Assembly (NCBI GenBank): GCA_035264765.1
Contig: DATFPQ010000234.1
Coordinates: 1-34,299 of the forward strand
Origin: DATFPQ01 sp035264765
GTDB taxonomy: Bacteria; Actinomycetota; Actinomycetes; Actinomycetales; Angustibacteraceae
Direction of reading: 5' to 3'
Length of the DNA stretch: 34,299 bases
The notes beneath the pieces are model-generated. The model saw only the letters and a program-made list of their open reading frames with translations. It searched no databases and was not told the origin of the DNA. The position numbers were made by a program, and so were the translations under genes. This document shows positions 14,922-22,578 of this stretch, piece by piece (position 1 is the first letter of the stretch; the number at the start of each line of letters is the position of its first letter).

Positions 14922-14998
14922 CGCCGAGCCACAGCGCCGACCTCAGTGCGGGGCCACCGCGCCGGACCACAGCGCCGAACCACAGCGCCAGACCTCAG
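14922..14998. repeat. 13-nt tandem repeat spanning the App1 stop codon
   Basis: Units of the form CGCCGRRCCACAG or CGCCRGACCTCAG occur at 14922, 14935, 14960, 14973 and 14986, the last three in direct succession. The minus-strand TGA of the App1 gene (14995-14997) lies in the last unit. The array fills the space between two convergent genes. Confidence 0.85.
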
Positions 14999-16044
14999 CG
15001 CAGGACGTCGTCCCCCCGCTGCCGCAGCTCTGCGACGAGGGCGTGGCCGTCGGGTGCGTGCACCCACGGGACCCCTCGACCGGCCCGGGCGCCACGCGGC
15101 GTCCCGGCCAGCGGGACCGGGGTGCCGTGTGTCAGCACCTGCTCGGTGACGGCCAGCTGCCGGATGGCCACCAGCCGCACCTCGGCCGGCCGGGCCCAGG
15201 CGATCTCGTCGTAGAGCTGCGGGTCGTGCTGTCCGTCGTCCCCGACGAGCACCCAGCGCAGCTGCGGCAGCTCGTCCACCAGCCGGCGTAGCGTGGTGCG
15301 CTTGTGGTCCTGCCCGGAGCGGAACCAGCCCTCTGGGGTGGGGCCCCAGTCCGTCATCAGCAGCGGGCCGGCCGGGAACCCCCGGCGCTGCAGGAACCGG
15401 CTCAGTGCCGGCGCGAGGTTCCACGCGCCGGTCGAGACGTACACCACGAAGGCGTCGGGGTGGTGGCTGCGCAGGGTCCGGAACAGGTCCGCCATCCCGG
15501 GCACCGGTCGGCGGGACTCCTCCGGGCGCACGAACGTGTTCCAGAACGCGAGCAGCGGACGGGGCAGCGCAGTGATCAGCACGGTGTCGTCGATGTCGCT
15601 GATGACCCCCAGCCGCTCCTCCGCGCCGACGACCCGCAGCGGCGCCTCGCTCTGGTCGGCGTCGGCCACGCACAGCTTCGCGACGGTCCACCCGGCCGGG
15701 AGGTCGGCGTCCAGCACCGCGTCGACGTAGCCGCCGCGTCCGCTCTCGACGACGTGCTTTCGCCCGCCGACCTCGACCGTCACCGGGACGCCACCCAGCT
15801 TGGCGCTCACGAAGTGCCGCCAGCCGCGGGTGCCGGCGTCGTCTCGGTCGCCCACGCCCGGTGGCGACAGCAGGACCCGCGCCAGCACGCGCACCCATCC
15901 CTGCCCGCCGTAGCCGGTGTAGGCGATCACCCGCGGCCGCCAGCCACGGCGGCGCAGCACCCGGGCCAGGGTGCGGTTGAGGGCGTCCTCGGCGCGGGCG
16001 GCTCGGTGCAGCACCGGTTCCACGCTGCGTGCGGTCGACGTCAC
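14995..16044 (-). CDS. App1-type phosphatase (DUF2183, HAD-like)
   Basis: The 349-aa protein carries the DUF2183/App1 catalytic domain, related to yeast App1 phosphatidate phosphatase. The nucleophile motif is VISDIDDTV with D150 and D152 (DxDxT), followed by MADLFRTLRSHHPDAFVVYVSTGAWNL-type sequence (motif II Ser/Thr), a lysine in DHKRTTL, and LVGDDGQHDPQLY (motif IV aspartates). The N-terminal 140 residues form a separate beta-rich region typical of bacterial members. The bacterial substrate is unknown. The GTG start lies six bases after TACAGT, with no ribosome site, suggesting a leaderless mRNA. It is divergent from the flavin-reductase-like gene and convergent with fabG. Confidence 0.88.
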   Translation of the reverse strand: MTSTARSVEPVLHRAARAEDALNRTLARVLRRRGWRPRVIAYTGYGGQGWVRVLARVLLSPPGVGDRDDAGTRGWRHFVSAKLGGVPVTVEVGGRKHVVESGRGGYVDAVLDADLPAGWTVAKLCVADADQSEAPLRVVGAEERLGVISDIDDTVLITALPRPLLAFWNTFVRPEESRRPVPGMADLFRTLRSHHPDAFVVYVSTGAWNLAPALSRFLQRRGFPAGPLLMTDWGPTPEGWFRSGQDHKRTTLRRLVDELPQLRWVLVGDDGQHDPQLYDEIAWARPAEVRLVAIRQLAVTEQVLTHGTPVPLAGTPRGARAGRGVPWVHAPDGHALVAELRQRGDDVLR

Positions 16045-16050
16045 CGGGCC

Positions 16051-16056
16051 ACTGTA
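16051..16056 (-). promoter_or_regulatory. Candidate -10 element (TACAGT), leaderless geometry, App1 gene
   Basis: On the minus strand TACAGT is followed by six bases and the GTG start of the App1-type gene. Confidence 0.42.
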
Positions 16057-16093
16057 GGAGCACCCGGACCCCTACAGCGGCGAACGCGCTCCC

Positions 16094-16099
16094 TAGGCT
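16094..16099 (+). promoter_or_regulatory. Candidate -10 element (TAGGCT), leaderless geometry, flavin-reductase-like gene
   Basis: TAGGCT is followed by seven bases and the ATG of the flavin-reductase-like gene. With the App1 element, this makes a compact divergent pair of apparently leaderless promoters within 62 nt. Confidence 0.42.
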
Positions 16100-16106
16100 T
16101 CGGCGC

Positions 16107-16733
16107 ATGACGGCGGACGCGCGGCTGGAGCTGACGGTCGAGGACCTCGGCAAGGGCGCCACCTACCCCTGGCTGACCGCAGTGGTGGTCCCCCGCCCGA
16201 TCGCCTGGGTCAGCACGCTGTCCACCGAGGGGGTGGTCAACCTGGCACCGCACTCGTTCTTCACCGTCGCGTCCGCCGAGCCGCCGGTCGTCTCCTTCAC
16301 CTCGGTGGGCACCAAGGACTCGCTGCGCAACATCCGCGAGACCGGCGAGTTCGTCGTCAACGTGGCCCCGCGCTCGCTCGCCGAGCAGGTCAACCGCACG
16401 AGCACCGACTTCCCTCCGGACGTCGACGAGCTCGCGGTCGCCGGCCTGACCCCGCAGCCCAGCACCCTGGTCCGGCCGCCGCGCGTCCTGGAGTCCCCCG
16501 TCGCCCTGGAGTGCGTGTCGGAGGGCGAGCGCTCGTTCGGGCGCAGCACGGTCGCCTTCGGCCGGGTGGTCCACCTGTCGGTGTCGCGCGCGGTGCTCGC
16601 GGACGACGGCCTGCCCGACGTGCGCGCTCTGAACCCGGCCACCCGGCTGGGCCGCGAGGAGTGGGGAGCCCTCGGTGAGGTCTTCAGCCTGCACCGGCCG
16701 CGTTTCCGCGAGTCAGCCCCGCCCGCCGGCTGA
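16107..16733 (+). CDS. Flavin reductase-like FMN-binding protein
   Basis: The 208-aa protein has the split-barrel FMN-binding fold of the flavin reductase-like family (DIM6/NTAB type). Typical segments are VVPRPIAWVSTLSTEGVVNLAPHSFFTVAS near residues 30-60, PPVVSFTSVGTKDSLRNI and GEFVVNVAPRSLAEQVN. It probably binds FMN and may reduce flavin or act as a flavoprotein oxidoreductase; the partner is not visible. The ATG start has leaderless geometry. Its last 21 nt overlap the end of the convergent MFS gene. Confidence 0.88.
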   Translation: MTADARLELTVEDLGKGATYPWLTAVVVPRPIAWVSTLSTEGVVNLAPHSFFTVASAEPPVVSFTSVGTKDSLRNIRETGEFVVNVAPRSLAEQVNRTSTDFPPDVDELAVAGLTPQPSTLVRPPRVLESPVALECVSEGERSFGRSTVAFGRVVHLSVSRAVLADDGLPDVRALNPATRLGREEWGALGEVFSLHRPRFRESAPPAG

Positions 16734-17996
16734 CACGCTCGCCGGCTGCGGGCGGTACCGCCAGAACTCCGGCTTCCACACGACGACGGCGACCATCGCC
16801 ACGACCACGAGCAGTCCCCCGCCGGTGACCGCGGCACGGGTGCCGAGCACGTCACCAAGCGTCCCGTGCAGCAGGTCCGCCAGCCGTGGCCCGCCGGAGA
16901 CCACGACGATGAACACGCCCTGCATCCGGCCGCGCATCTCGTCGGTCGCGGCCTCCTGCAGCAGGGCGCCGCGGAAGACCATGCTCACCAGGTCGGCCGC
17001 CCCGCCGAGCGCGAGGAACAGCGCGGCCCACCGCAGCGAGCCGGACAGCCCGAAACCCGCGACGAAGAGGCCCCAGCAGCACACCGCCACGGTGACGGCT
17101 GCTCCGTGCCGGCGCAGCCGGGTGAAGCTGCCCGACAGAAAGCTCGCGACGAGCGCACCGGCCGGGATGGCCGCGTACAGAACACCGAGGGCGAGGCCTC
17201 CGCCGGGAGGGTCGCCGAACGTGCGCTCGGCCATCTCCGGGAACAGCGCCCGCGGCATGCCCAGCACCATGGCCAGGATGTCGGCGAGGAACGAGACGAG
17301 GAGCACCCCTTGCGCAGACAGGTAGCGGACGCCCTCCACCACCGACCGCAGCCCGGTGCCCCTGCGGGTCCCGTCCGCAGTCGGGACCGGCGGTACCGCC
17401 GGCAGCCGGCGCACCACCACCACGGCCACCAGCAGCGCGACGGTGTCGAGCAGATAGAGGGTCGGCAGGCCGGCCACCGGGATCAGCGCGCCTGCCACCA
17501 ACGGCCCGAGGACGAAGCCCAGCCCCGACACGGTCGACTGCAGCGCCCCGGCGGCGGCGAGCTCCTCGGTCGGCACCAGCCGCGGCACGATGGCTCCCCG
17601 AGCAGGCGCGTTCAGCCCGACGCAGGCCTGCTGCGCCGCCAGCAGCACGAGCACCACCCACACCGACCGCGACCCGGCGAAGGCCTGCAGCCAGAGCAGC
17701 AGCGAGGTGAGCGCGATCCCGGCGTTGGTCACGACGAGCAGGTTCCGGCGGTCGACCGCGTCGGCCACCGACCCGCCCCAGAGCCCGAACACCAGCAGCG
17801 GCAGGAGCGCCGCGGCGCCACTGACGCCCACCCATGCCGACGAGCCCGTGTCGTCGAAGATCTGCTTCGGCACCGCGACGGCGGTGAGCTGGCTGCCGAC
17901 GGCGGTGACCACGGTGGACGCCCATAACCGGCGGTACGCCGGACGTCGCAGCGGGCGGGTGTCGAGCAGGGCCGCCCGCCAGTCGCGCCCCCTCAC
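16713..17996 (-). CDS. MFS transporter (EntS/MFS_3-like exporter)
   Basis: The 427-aa protein is an inner-membrane major facilitator transporter with about 12 hydrophobic segments. The start, LDTRPLRRPAYRRLWASTVVTAVGSQLT, and the loop WGGSVADAVDRRNLLV (MFS motif A-like) fit the MFS_3 group, which contains the enterobactin exporter EntS and drug exporters. The substrate is unknown. The GTG start has no ribosome site of its own, and it overlaps by GTGA the stop of a possible 31-codon upstream frame, which suggests translational coupling. The gene overlaps the flavin-reductase-like gene at its 3' end. Confidence 0.9.
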   Translation of the reverse strand: MRGRDWRAALLDTRPLRRPAYRRLWASTVVTAVGSQLTAVAVPKQIFDDTGSSAWVGVSGAAALLPLLVFGLWGGSVADAVDRRNLLVVTNAGIALTSLLLWLQAFAGSRSVWVVLVLLAAQQACVGLNAPARGAIVPRLVPTEELAAAGALQSTVSGLGFVLGPLVAGALIPVAGLPTLYLLDTVALLVAVVVVRRLPAVPPVPTADGTRRGTGLRSVVEGVRYLSAQGVLLVSFLADILAMVLGMPRALFPEMAERTFGDPPGGGLALGVLYAAIPAGALVASFLSGSFTRLRRHGAAVTVAVCCWGLFVAGFGLSGSLRWAALFLALGGAADLVSMVFRGALLQEAATDEMRGRMQGVFIVVVSGGPRLADLLHGTLGDVLGTRAAVTGGGLLVVVAMVAVVVWKPEFWRYRPQPASVSAGGRG

Positions 17997-18088
17997 GAGC
18001 GCCGGGGGCGGACCGCCTCGACGCCGGGCGCGCCGGCTCCGCCCCCGGCCCGGTCGGCACGGACCCGCTCGTGGACGGACGCGCTCAC
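17993..18088 (-). CDS. Possible 31-aa leader ORF coupled to the MFS gene
   Basis: A GTG preceded by GAAAGG at 8 nt spacing opens a 31-codon frame (starting VSASVHERVRADRAGG) that ends in a TGA overlapping the MFS start as GTGA. The peptide is Arg/Gly-rich with no known motif. Its value lies in explaining how the MFS gene, which lacks a ribosome site, might be translated. It may not be a functional peptide. Confidence 0.35.
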   Translation of the reverse strand: MSASVHERVRADRAGGGAGAPGVEAVRPRRS

Positions 18089-18123
18089 CGCGTCAGCCTT
18101 TCACGAACGTGCCGCCACACGCG

Positions 18124-18155
18124 CGAGACCCCCGACCAAGCGGTCGAGGGTCTCG
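18124..18155 (-). terminator. Hairpin terminator after the 47-aa gene
   Basis: CGAGACCC pairs with GGGTCTCG (18148-18155), and GACC/GGTC pairs inside, around a small AAGC loop. It is about 75 nt past the stop of the 47-aa gene and upstream of the MFS leader frame, so it would separate the two. Confidence 0.7.
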
Positions 18156-18230
18156 AGAAGAGATATCGGCGCTCCACCGGGCATGACGCCGTGCGCCGGA
18201 GCCGGGCGGTGAGCCGGGGAGGACGCCGGC

Positions 18231-18374
18231 TCAGGCAGCCTGCAGCCGGGCCAGCTCGCGGTCGTACTCGCGGGCCAGGGCGTCCACGAGGTCGAACCGC
18301 TCCTCGGCGACGGCCTGGTTGACGCGCTCGATGTAGGCGACCTCGAGGTCGCTGCGGGAGGTGCTTAGGGTCAT
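18231..18374 (-). CDS. Small conserved acidic protein (47 aa)
   Basis: The 47-residue product (MTLSTSRSDLEVAYIERVNQ at the start, FDLVDALAREYDREL later) is a single helical hairpin-like acidic protein. The start is fixed by an AGGAG ribosome site 8 nt before the ATG, and a hairpin terminator follows, so it is probably a real monocistronic gene. Similar short proteins occur in actinobacteria, but I know no function. The region upstream (18375-18643) contains an AT-rich island at 18515-18550 that may hold its promoter. Confidence 0.75.
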   Translation of the reverse strand: MTLSTSRSDLEVAYIERVNQAVAEERFDLVDALAREYDRELARLQAA

Positions 18375-18521
18375 GGCGGGACTCCTGTCGAGGACGAGGC
18401 CCCCGGTCCGTGCTGGACATCGTCGTCGCATCGCCGCCGGGCGGCGACAGGCGGATCGGTGGGCGCCTGTGGTTCGGCGCCGTTGCCGCCCGGTCGGTCG
18501 TGCTGTCCGCCGGACATCTTC

Positions 18522-18527
18522 AGTCTA
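18522..18527 (-). promoter_or_regulatory. Candidate -10 (TAGACT) in an AT-rich island upstream of the 47-aa gene
   Basis: On the minus strand TAGACT lies in one of the few AT-rich patches of the window (18515-18550). A -35 is not convincing. It would give a leader of roughly 140 nt. The opposite strand has TATGAT (18532-18537), but no plus-strand gene follows. Confidence 0.25.
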
Positions 18528-18607
18528 AAGGTATGATCTTAGTTGCGACAGCGGGACCGTCCGGCGGGCCGGTGATCCCGGTCACACCAGGTGACGTGCG
18601 GAGACAG

Positions 18608-18633
18608 AGCCAGCAGACTCAGCCAGCAGACTC
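18608..18633. repeat. 13-nt exact tandem repeat just past the helicase gene
   Basis: AGCCAGCAGACTC occurs twice in succession (18608-18620, 18621-18633), starting 10 nt after the helicase stop on the minus strand; the similar CAGCCCGAGAGTCAGCC covers the stop itself. Confidence 0.85.
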
Positions 18634-18643
18634 AGCCCGAGAG

Positions 18644-21172
18644 TCAGCCGACCCTGCCGACCGGTCCGACGCCCGCCACTCGGACGACGGCCTCGCCGCG
18701 TTCGTCCGAGGCGGACAGGTCGACCTCCGCTGCCACCGCCCAGTCGTGGTAGCCCTCGGGGTCGTCCAGCACCTGCCGGACCCGCCAGAGCCCCGGCGCG
18801 GTCTCGACCTGCAGCAGCTTGGGACCGCGTGCGTCCGGGCCCGTGCCGACGTCCGGATGCTCGGTGAAGTACGGGCGCATCGCCTCCTCCCAGGACGCCG
18901 CGTCCCAGCCGTCCGCCCCGTCGAGCTCACCGAGCTCGTCCCAGTGCCGGAGCGCCAGCAGCTCGACCCGGCGGAACATCGCGTTGCGCACCAGCACGCG
19001 GAACGCCCGCTCGTTGGCGGTGACCGGCGGCGGTGGGCCTTCCCCACCCGAGACGGCTGCGACTGCGGCGGCCTGCGGGTCGGACAGCTGCTCCCACTCG
19101 TCCAGCAGGCTGGAGTCGGTCTGCCGCACCAGCTCGCCGAGCCACTCGGTGAGGTCGGTGACCTCCTCGGTCTTCAGCGACGCCGGGACGGTCCGCCGCA
19201 GCGCCTTGTACGCGTCGGCGAGGTAGCGCAGCACCAGCCCCTCCGAGCGGGCCAGGCCGTAGTAGGACACGAGCTCGCCGAACGTCATCGCGCGCTCGTG
19301 CATGTCGCGTGCCACCGACTTCGGCGACACGGCGTGGTCGCCGATCCACGGGTGGCCGGCTCGGTAGGTGGCGTACGCGTGCTCCAGCAGGTCCGCCAGC
19401 GGCCGCGGCCAGGTGACGTCCTCCAGCAGCTCCAGCCGCTCCTCGTACTCGATCCCCTCCGCCTTCATCGCGGCGACCGCCTCGCCCCGTGCCTTGAACT
19501 GCTGGGCCATCAGCACCTGACGCGGGTCGTCCAGGGTCGACTCCAGCACCGACAGGACGTCGAGGGCGTACGTCGGCGACTCCGCGTCCAGCAGCTCGAG
19601 GGCGGCCAGCGCAAACGCCGAGAGCGGCTGGTTCAGGGCGAAGTCCGCCTGCAGGTCCACGGCCAGGCGCGCCCGACGTCCGGTCTCGTCCGGCTGGTCC
19701 AGCTGCTCGACGACCCCGGCGGTCCGGAGCGCGCGGTACATCGCGACGGCCCGTCGCACGTGGTGGACCTGGGCGGCCGGCTTCTCATGGTTGTCGCGCA
19801 GCAGGTGTCGGAAGTGGGCCAGCGTGTCCCCCGGCCGGCTGATGACGTCGAGCAGCATGGCGTGTGTGACCAGGAACCGGCTGGCCAACGGCTCCGGCTC
19901 GGCGGCGACCAGCCGCTCGAAGGTCTCGGCGGACCACGACACGAAGCCCTCCGGAGGCTTCTTGCGCTGCACCTTGCGGCGCTTCTTGGGGTCGTCGCCG
20001 GCCTTGGCGAGCGCGCGCTCGTTCTCGATGACGTGCTCGGGCGCCTGGACGACGACGTAGCCGGCCGTGTCGTAGCCGGCGCGCCCGGCCCGCCCGGCGA
20101 TCTGGTGGAACTCGCGGGCGTTCAGCCGCCTGGTGCGCCGCCCGTCGTACTTGGTGAGGGAGGTCAGCAGCACCGTCCGGATCGGGACGTTGATGCCTAC
20201 ACCCAGGGTGTCGGTGCCGCACACCACCTTGAGCAGGCCCGCCTGCGCCAGCTGCTCCACCAGCCGGCGGTACCGCGGCAGCATCCCGGCGTGGTGCACG
20301 CCGATGCCGTGCCGGACGAGGCGGGACAGCGTCCGCCCGAACCCGGAGGTGAACCGGAACCCGCCGATCGCCTCGGCGATCGCGTCCTTCTCCTCGCGCG
20401 TGCAGACGTTCACGCTCATCAGCGCCTGCGCGCGCTCCAGCGCGGCCGCCTGGGTGAAGTGCACGACGTAGACCGGCGCCTGGTTGGTGTGCAGCAGCTC
20501 GTCGAGCGTCTCGTGCAGCGGGGTCAGCACGTATGAGTGGCTGAGCGGCACCGGACGCTCGGCGCCGGCGACGACCGCCGTCGACCGCCCGGTGCGCCGC
20601 GTGAGGTCGCCGGTGAAGAAGGACACGTCGCCGAGGGTGGCCGACATCAGCACGAACTGGGCCTGCGGCAGCTCGACGATCGGGACCTGCCAGGCCCACC
20701 CGCGCTGCGGGTCGCCGTAGAAGTGGAACTCGTCCATGACCACCTGGCCGACGTCCGCCGCGCTGCCCTCGCGCAGCGCCAGGTTCGCCAGCACCTCGGC
20801 GGTGCAGGTGATGATCGGCGCCCCCGCGTTGACGGCCGCGTCGCCGGTGACCATGCCGACGTTGGCCGAGCCGAACGCCTCGCACAGCTGGAAGAACTTC
20901 TCGCTGACCAGCGCCTTGATCGGCGCGGTGTAGTACGTGCGACGTCCCGCGGCGAGGGCGGCGAGGTGGGCGGCGGTCGCCACGAGGGACTTGCCCGAGC
21001 CGGTGGGCGTGGCGAGCACCAGGTTGCCGCCTGTCAGGACCTCGAGCACCGCCTCCTCCTGGGCGGGGTACAGCGTCAGCCCGCGCGCCGACGTCCAGGA
21101 GATGAACGCCTCGAAGACCGCGTCGGGGTCGGCGGTCGAGGGCAACAGCTCGGCGAGCGTGGGCGTGGTCAT
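18644..21172 (-). CDS. DEAD/DEAH-box helicase, Ski2-like with DUF3516 C-terminal domain
   Basis: The 842-aa protein is a superfamily 2 RNA/DNA helicase. Walker A reads ATPTGSGKS (about residues 54-62), motif II is DEFH (about 147-150), motif III LMSATLG, and motifs V/VI appear as GTDTLGVGINVP and QIAGRAGRAG. The long C-terminal half (from about residue 430) matches the DUF3516 extension found in actinobacterial helicases of unknown substrate. Residues with KKRRKVQRKK form a basic patch. Two ATGs lie three codons apart; the second is preferred because GGCAGG is correctly spaced, while the first (start at 21181) is too near. It is probably transcribed on its own. Confidence 0.92.
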   Translation of the reverse strand: MTTPTLAELLPSTADPDAVFEAFISWTSARGLTLYPAQEEAVLEVLTGGNLVLATPTGSGKSLVATAAHLAALAAGRRTYYTAPIKALVSEKFFQLCEAFGSANVGMVTGDAAVNAGAPIITCTAEVLANLALREGSAADVGQVVMDEFHFYGDPQRGWAWQVPIVELPQAQFVLMSATLGDVSFFTGDLTRRTGRSTAVVAGAERPVPLSHSYVLTPLHETLDELLHTNQAPVYVVHFTQAAALERAQALMSVNVCTREEKDAIAEAIGGFRFTSGFGRTLSRLVRHGIGVHHAGMLPRYRRLVEQLAQAGLLKVVCGTDTLGVGINVPIRTVLLTSLTKYDGRRTRRLNAREFHQIAGRAGRAGYDTAGYVVVQAPEHVIENERALAKAGDDPKKRRKVQRKKPPEGFVSWSAETFERLVAAEPEPLASRFLVTHAMLLDVISRPGDTLAHFRHLLRDNHEKPAAQVHHVRRAVAMYRALRTAGVVEQLDQPDETGRRARLAVDLQADFALNQPLSAFALAALELLDAESPTYALDVLSVLESTLDDPRQVLMAQQFKARGEAVAAMKAEGIEYEERLELLEDVTWPRPLADLLEHAYATYRAGHPWIGDHAVSPKSVARDMHERAMTFGELVSYYGLARSEGLVLRYLADAYKALRRTVPASLKTEEVTDLTEWLGELVRQTDSSLLDEWEQLSDPQAAAVAAVSGGEGPPPPVTANERAFRVLVRNAMFRRVELLALRHWDELGELDGADGWDAASWEEAMRPYFTEHPDVGTGPDARGPKLLQVETAPGLWRVRQVLDDPEGYHDWAVAAEVDLSASDERGEAVVRVAGVGPVGRVG

Positions 21173-21395
21173 CGTCGCCATCCTGCCCTGCCGGCTCCGT
21201 CACCCGTCCAGCGGCGGCCCCCATATCCGCCGAACGTGGGGAATCCGGCGGCCCCGGTCGCCGCGGCGGGACGGCCGGTGAGAACGCGAAAACTCGGCCT
21301 CGGGAGCGGTTGGCCGCAAGAATCGACGCCGTCGCGCCCCGCAAGACGTCGACGTACGTCAACCTGCCGGGCGTTCTGTCACGCGCCACAAGCTT

Positions 21396-21425
21396 GCGGG
21401 CGCGGACCTCCTGGTCCGCGCCCGC
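21396..21425 (-). terminator. Perfect 13-bp hairpin terminator after the DHH gene
   Basis: GCGGGCGCGGACC (21396-21408) pairs exactly with GGTCCGCGCCCGC (21413-21425) around TCCT. It lies 13 nt after the stop of the DHH gene. The 21182-21395 gap that follows shows nothing else but a short palindrome GACGTACGTC near 21353. Confidence 0.85.
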
Positions 21426-21438
21426 TTGCGCGTGTGCT

Positions 21439-22380
21439 TCAGACCACCGCGAGCGGCGCGTTCACGGCGGCGTCGATCTGGTCCAGCACCTGCTCGGCCT
21501 GCTCGTGCGGCACCTGACAGGTACCGGCGTTCTGGTGGCCGCCGCCGCCGAAGCCGAGCATCAGCGCGCCGATGTCGACCGGCGACGTGCGGTCCAGGAT
21601 CGACTTGCCCACCGCGAGCACCGTGTTCTGCTGCTGCTTGCCCCACAGGACGTGCGCGGACACCCGGCACTGCGGAAACAGCGCGTAGACCATGAACCGG
21701 TTGCCGGCGTGGATGACGTCCTCACCGCGCAGGTCCACGATCACCAGGTCGCCGCGGACGGTGCAGGTGCGGCGTAGCTGGTCGACGAAGAGCTCGCTCT
21801 GCTGGCGGAACAGGTCCACCCGCTCGGCGACGTCCGGAGTGGCCAGGATGTCCTCGACCGAGGCGCGCTGGAGCACAGTCTCGATGAGCTGCATCATCAG
21901 CTGGTAGTTGGAGATGCGGAAGTCGCGGAACCGGCCGAGGCCGGTGCGGCTGTCCATCAGGAAGTTCAGCAGCGTCCAGCCGGTCGGGTTCAGGATGTCC
22001 TCGAGCTCATAGGCCGCGGAGTCGGCCTGGTCGACCGCGCGCATCAGCTCCGACGAGACCTGCGGGAAGGCTCCCGCCCCGCCGTAGTAGTCGTAGACCA
22101 CGCGGGCCGCCGAGGGGGCGGCTGCGTCGATGACATGGTTCGTCGCCGCGCCCGCGTTGCGCAGCGTCTCGCTGTGGTGGTGGTCGAACACCAGATGAGC
22201 GCCCTGGGCATAGGGCAGGTTGGTGAGGATGTCGCGCTCCGCGACGGCTACCGCACCATCCTGGACGTCCTTCGGATGGACGAAGAGGATGTCGTCGATC
22301 AGGTCCAGCGAGCGCAGCAGCACCGCGCACACCAGGCCGTCGAAGTCGCTTCGCGTGACCAGCCGGTACCTGTCCGCCAT
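21439..22380 (-). CDS. DHH-family phosphoesterase (exopolyphosphatase-like)
   Basis: The 313-aa protein has the DHH/DHHA1 architecture of RecJ-like phosphoesterases. The first motif is VTRSDFDGLVCAVLL (metal Asp residues), the signature motif is VFDHHHSET, and the C-terminal DHHA1 end shows FGGGGHQNAGTCQVP. It lacks the extra domains of RecJ. Candidate activities include hydrolysis of short oligonucleotides, pAp or cyclic-dinucleotide products, or polyphosphate; sequence alone does not decide. The ATG has a GGGGAGA ribosome site, and a strong hairpin terminator follows. A cyclic-di-GMP synthase lies in the same window but far away, so no functional link is claimed. Confidence 0.87.
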   Translation of the reverse strand: MADRYRLVTRSDFDGLVCAVLLRSLDLIDDILFVHPKDVQDGAVAVAERDILTNLPYAQGAHLVFDHHHSETLRNAGAATNHVIDAAAPSAARVVYDYYGGAGAFPQVSSELMRAVDQADSAAYELEDILNPTGWTLLNFLMDSRTGLGRFRDFRISNYQLMMQLIETVLQRASVEDILATPDVAERVDLFRQQSELFVDQLRRTCTVRGDLVIVDLRGEDVIHAGNRFMVYALFPQCRVSAHVLWGKQQQNTVLAVGKSILDRTSPVDIGALMLGFGGGGHQNAGTCQVPHEQAEQVLDQIDAAVNAPLAVV

Positions 22381-22473
22381 GCCGTGTGTCTCCCCACTCG
22401 CCGCGGCCCTCGCCGCCGATCTGTCCCGGTGGCCTCGTGCCACCGCGTGTGGGGTATGTCGGCCCCGGCCGCC

Positions 22474-22508
22474 CCGCCGAGGATCGCCCATTCGGGGGAC
22501 CTCGGCGG
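22474..22508 (-). terminator. Hairpin terminator after the second aldo/keto reductase gene
   Basis: CCGCCGAGG (22474-22482) pairs perfectly with CCTCGGCGG (22500-22508), with an inner GCCC/GGGG pairing. It lies about 70 nt downstream of the stop. Confidence 0.6.
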
Positions 22509-22578
22509 CGCGGCTGGGTGGGGCGGCTGGTGCCCTCGAGGCCGCTCGGCGGCTGCGCGGGTCAGAGCGGGGCCGGCG

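Noticed and set aside
18410..20536. 708-codon plus-strand frame across the helicase
   Set aside because: Its product is Arg/Gln/His-rich nonsense typical of antisense frames in GC-rich genes; the minus-strand helicase has all motifs intact.
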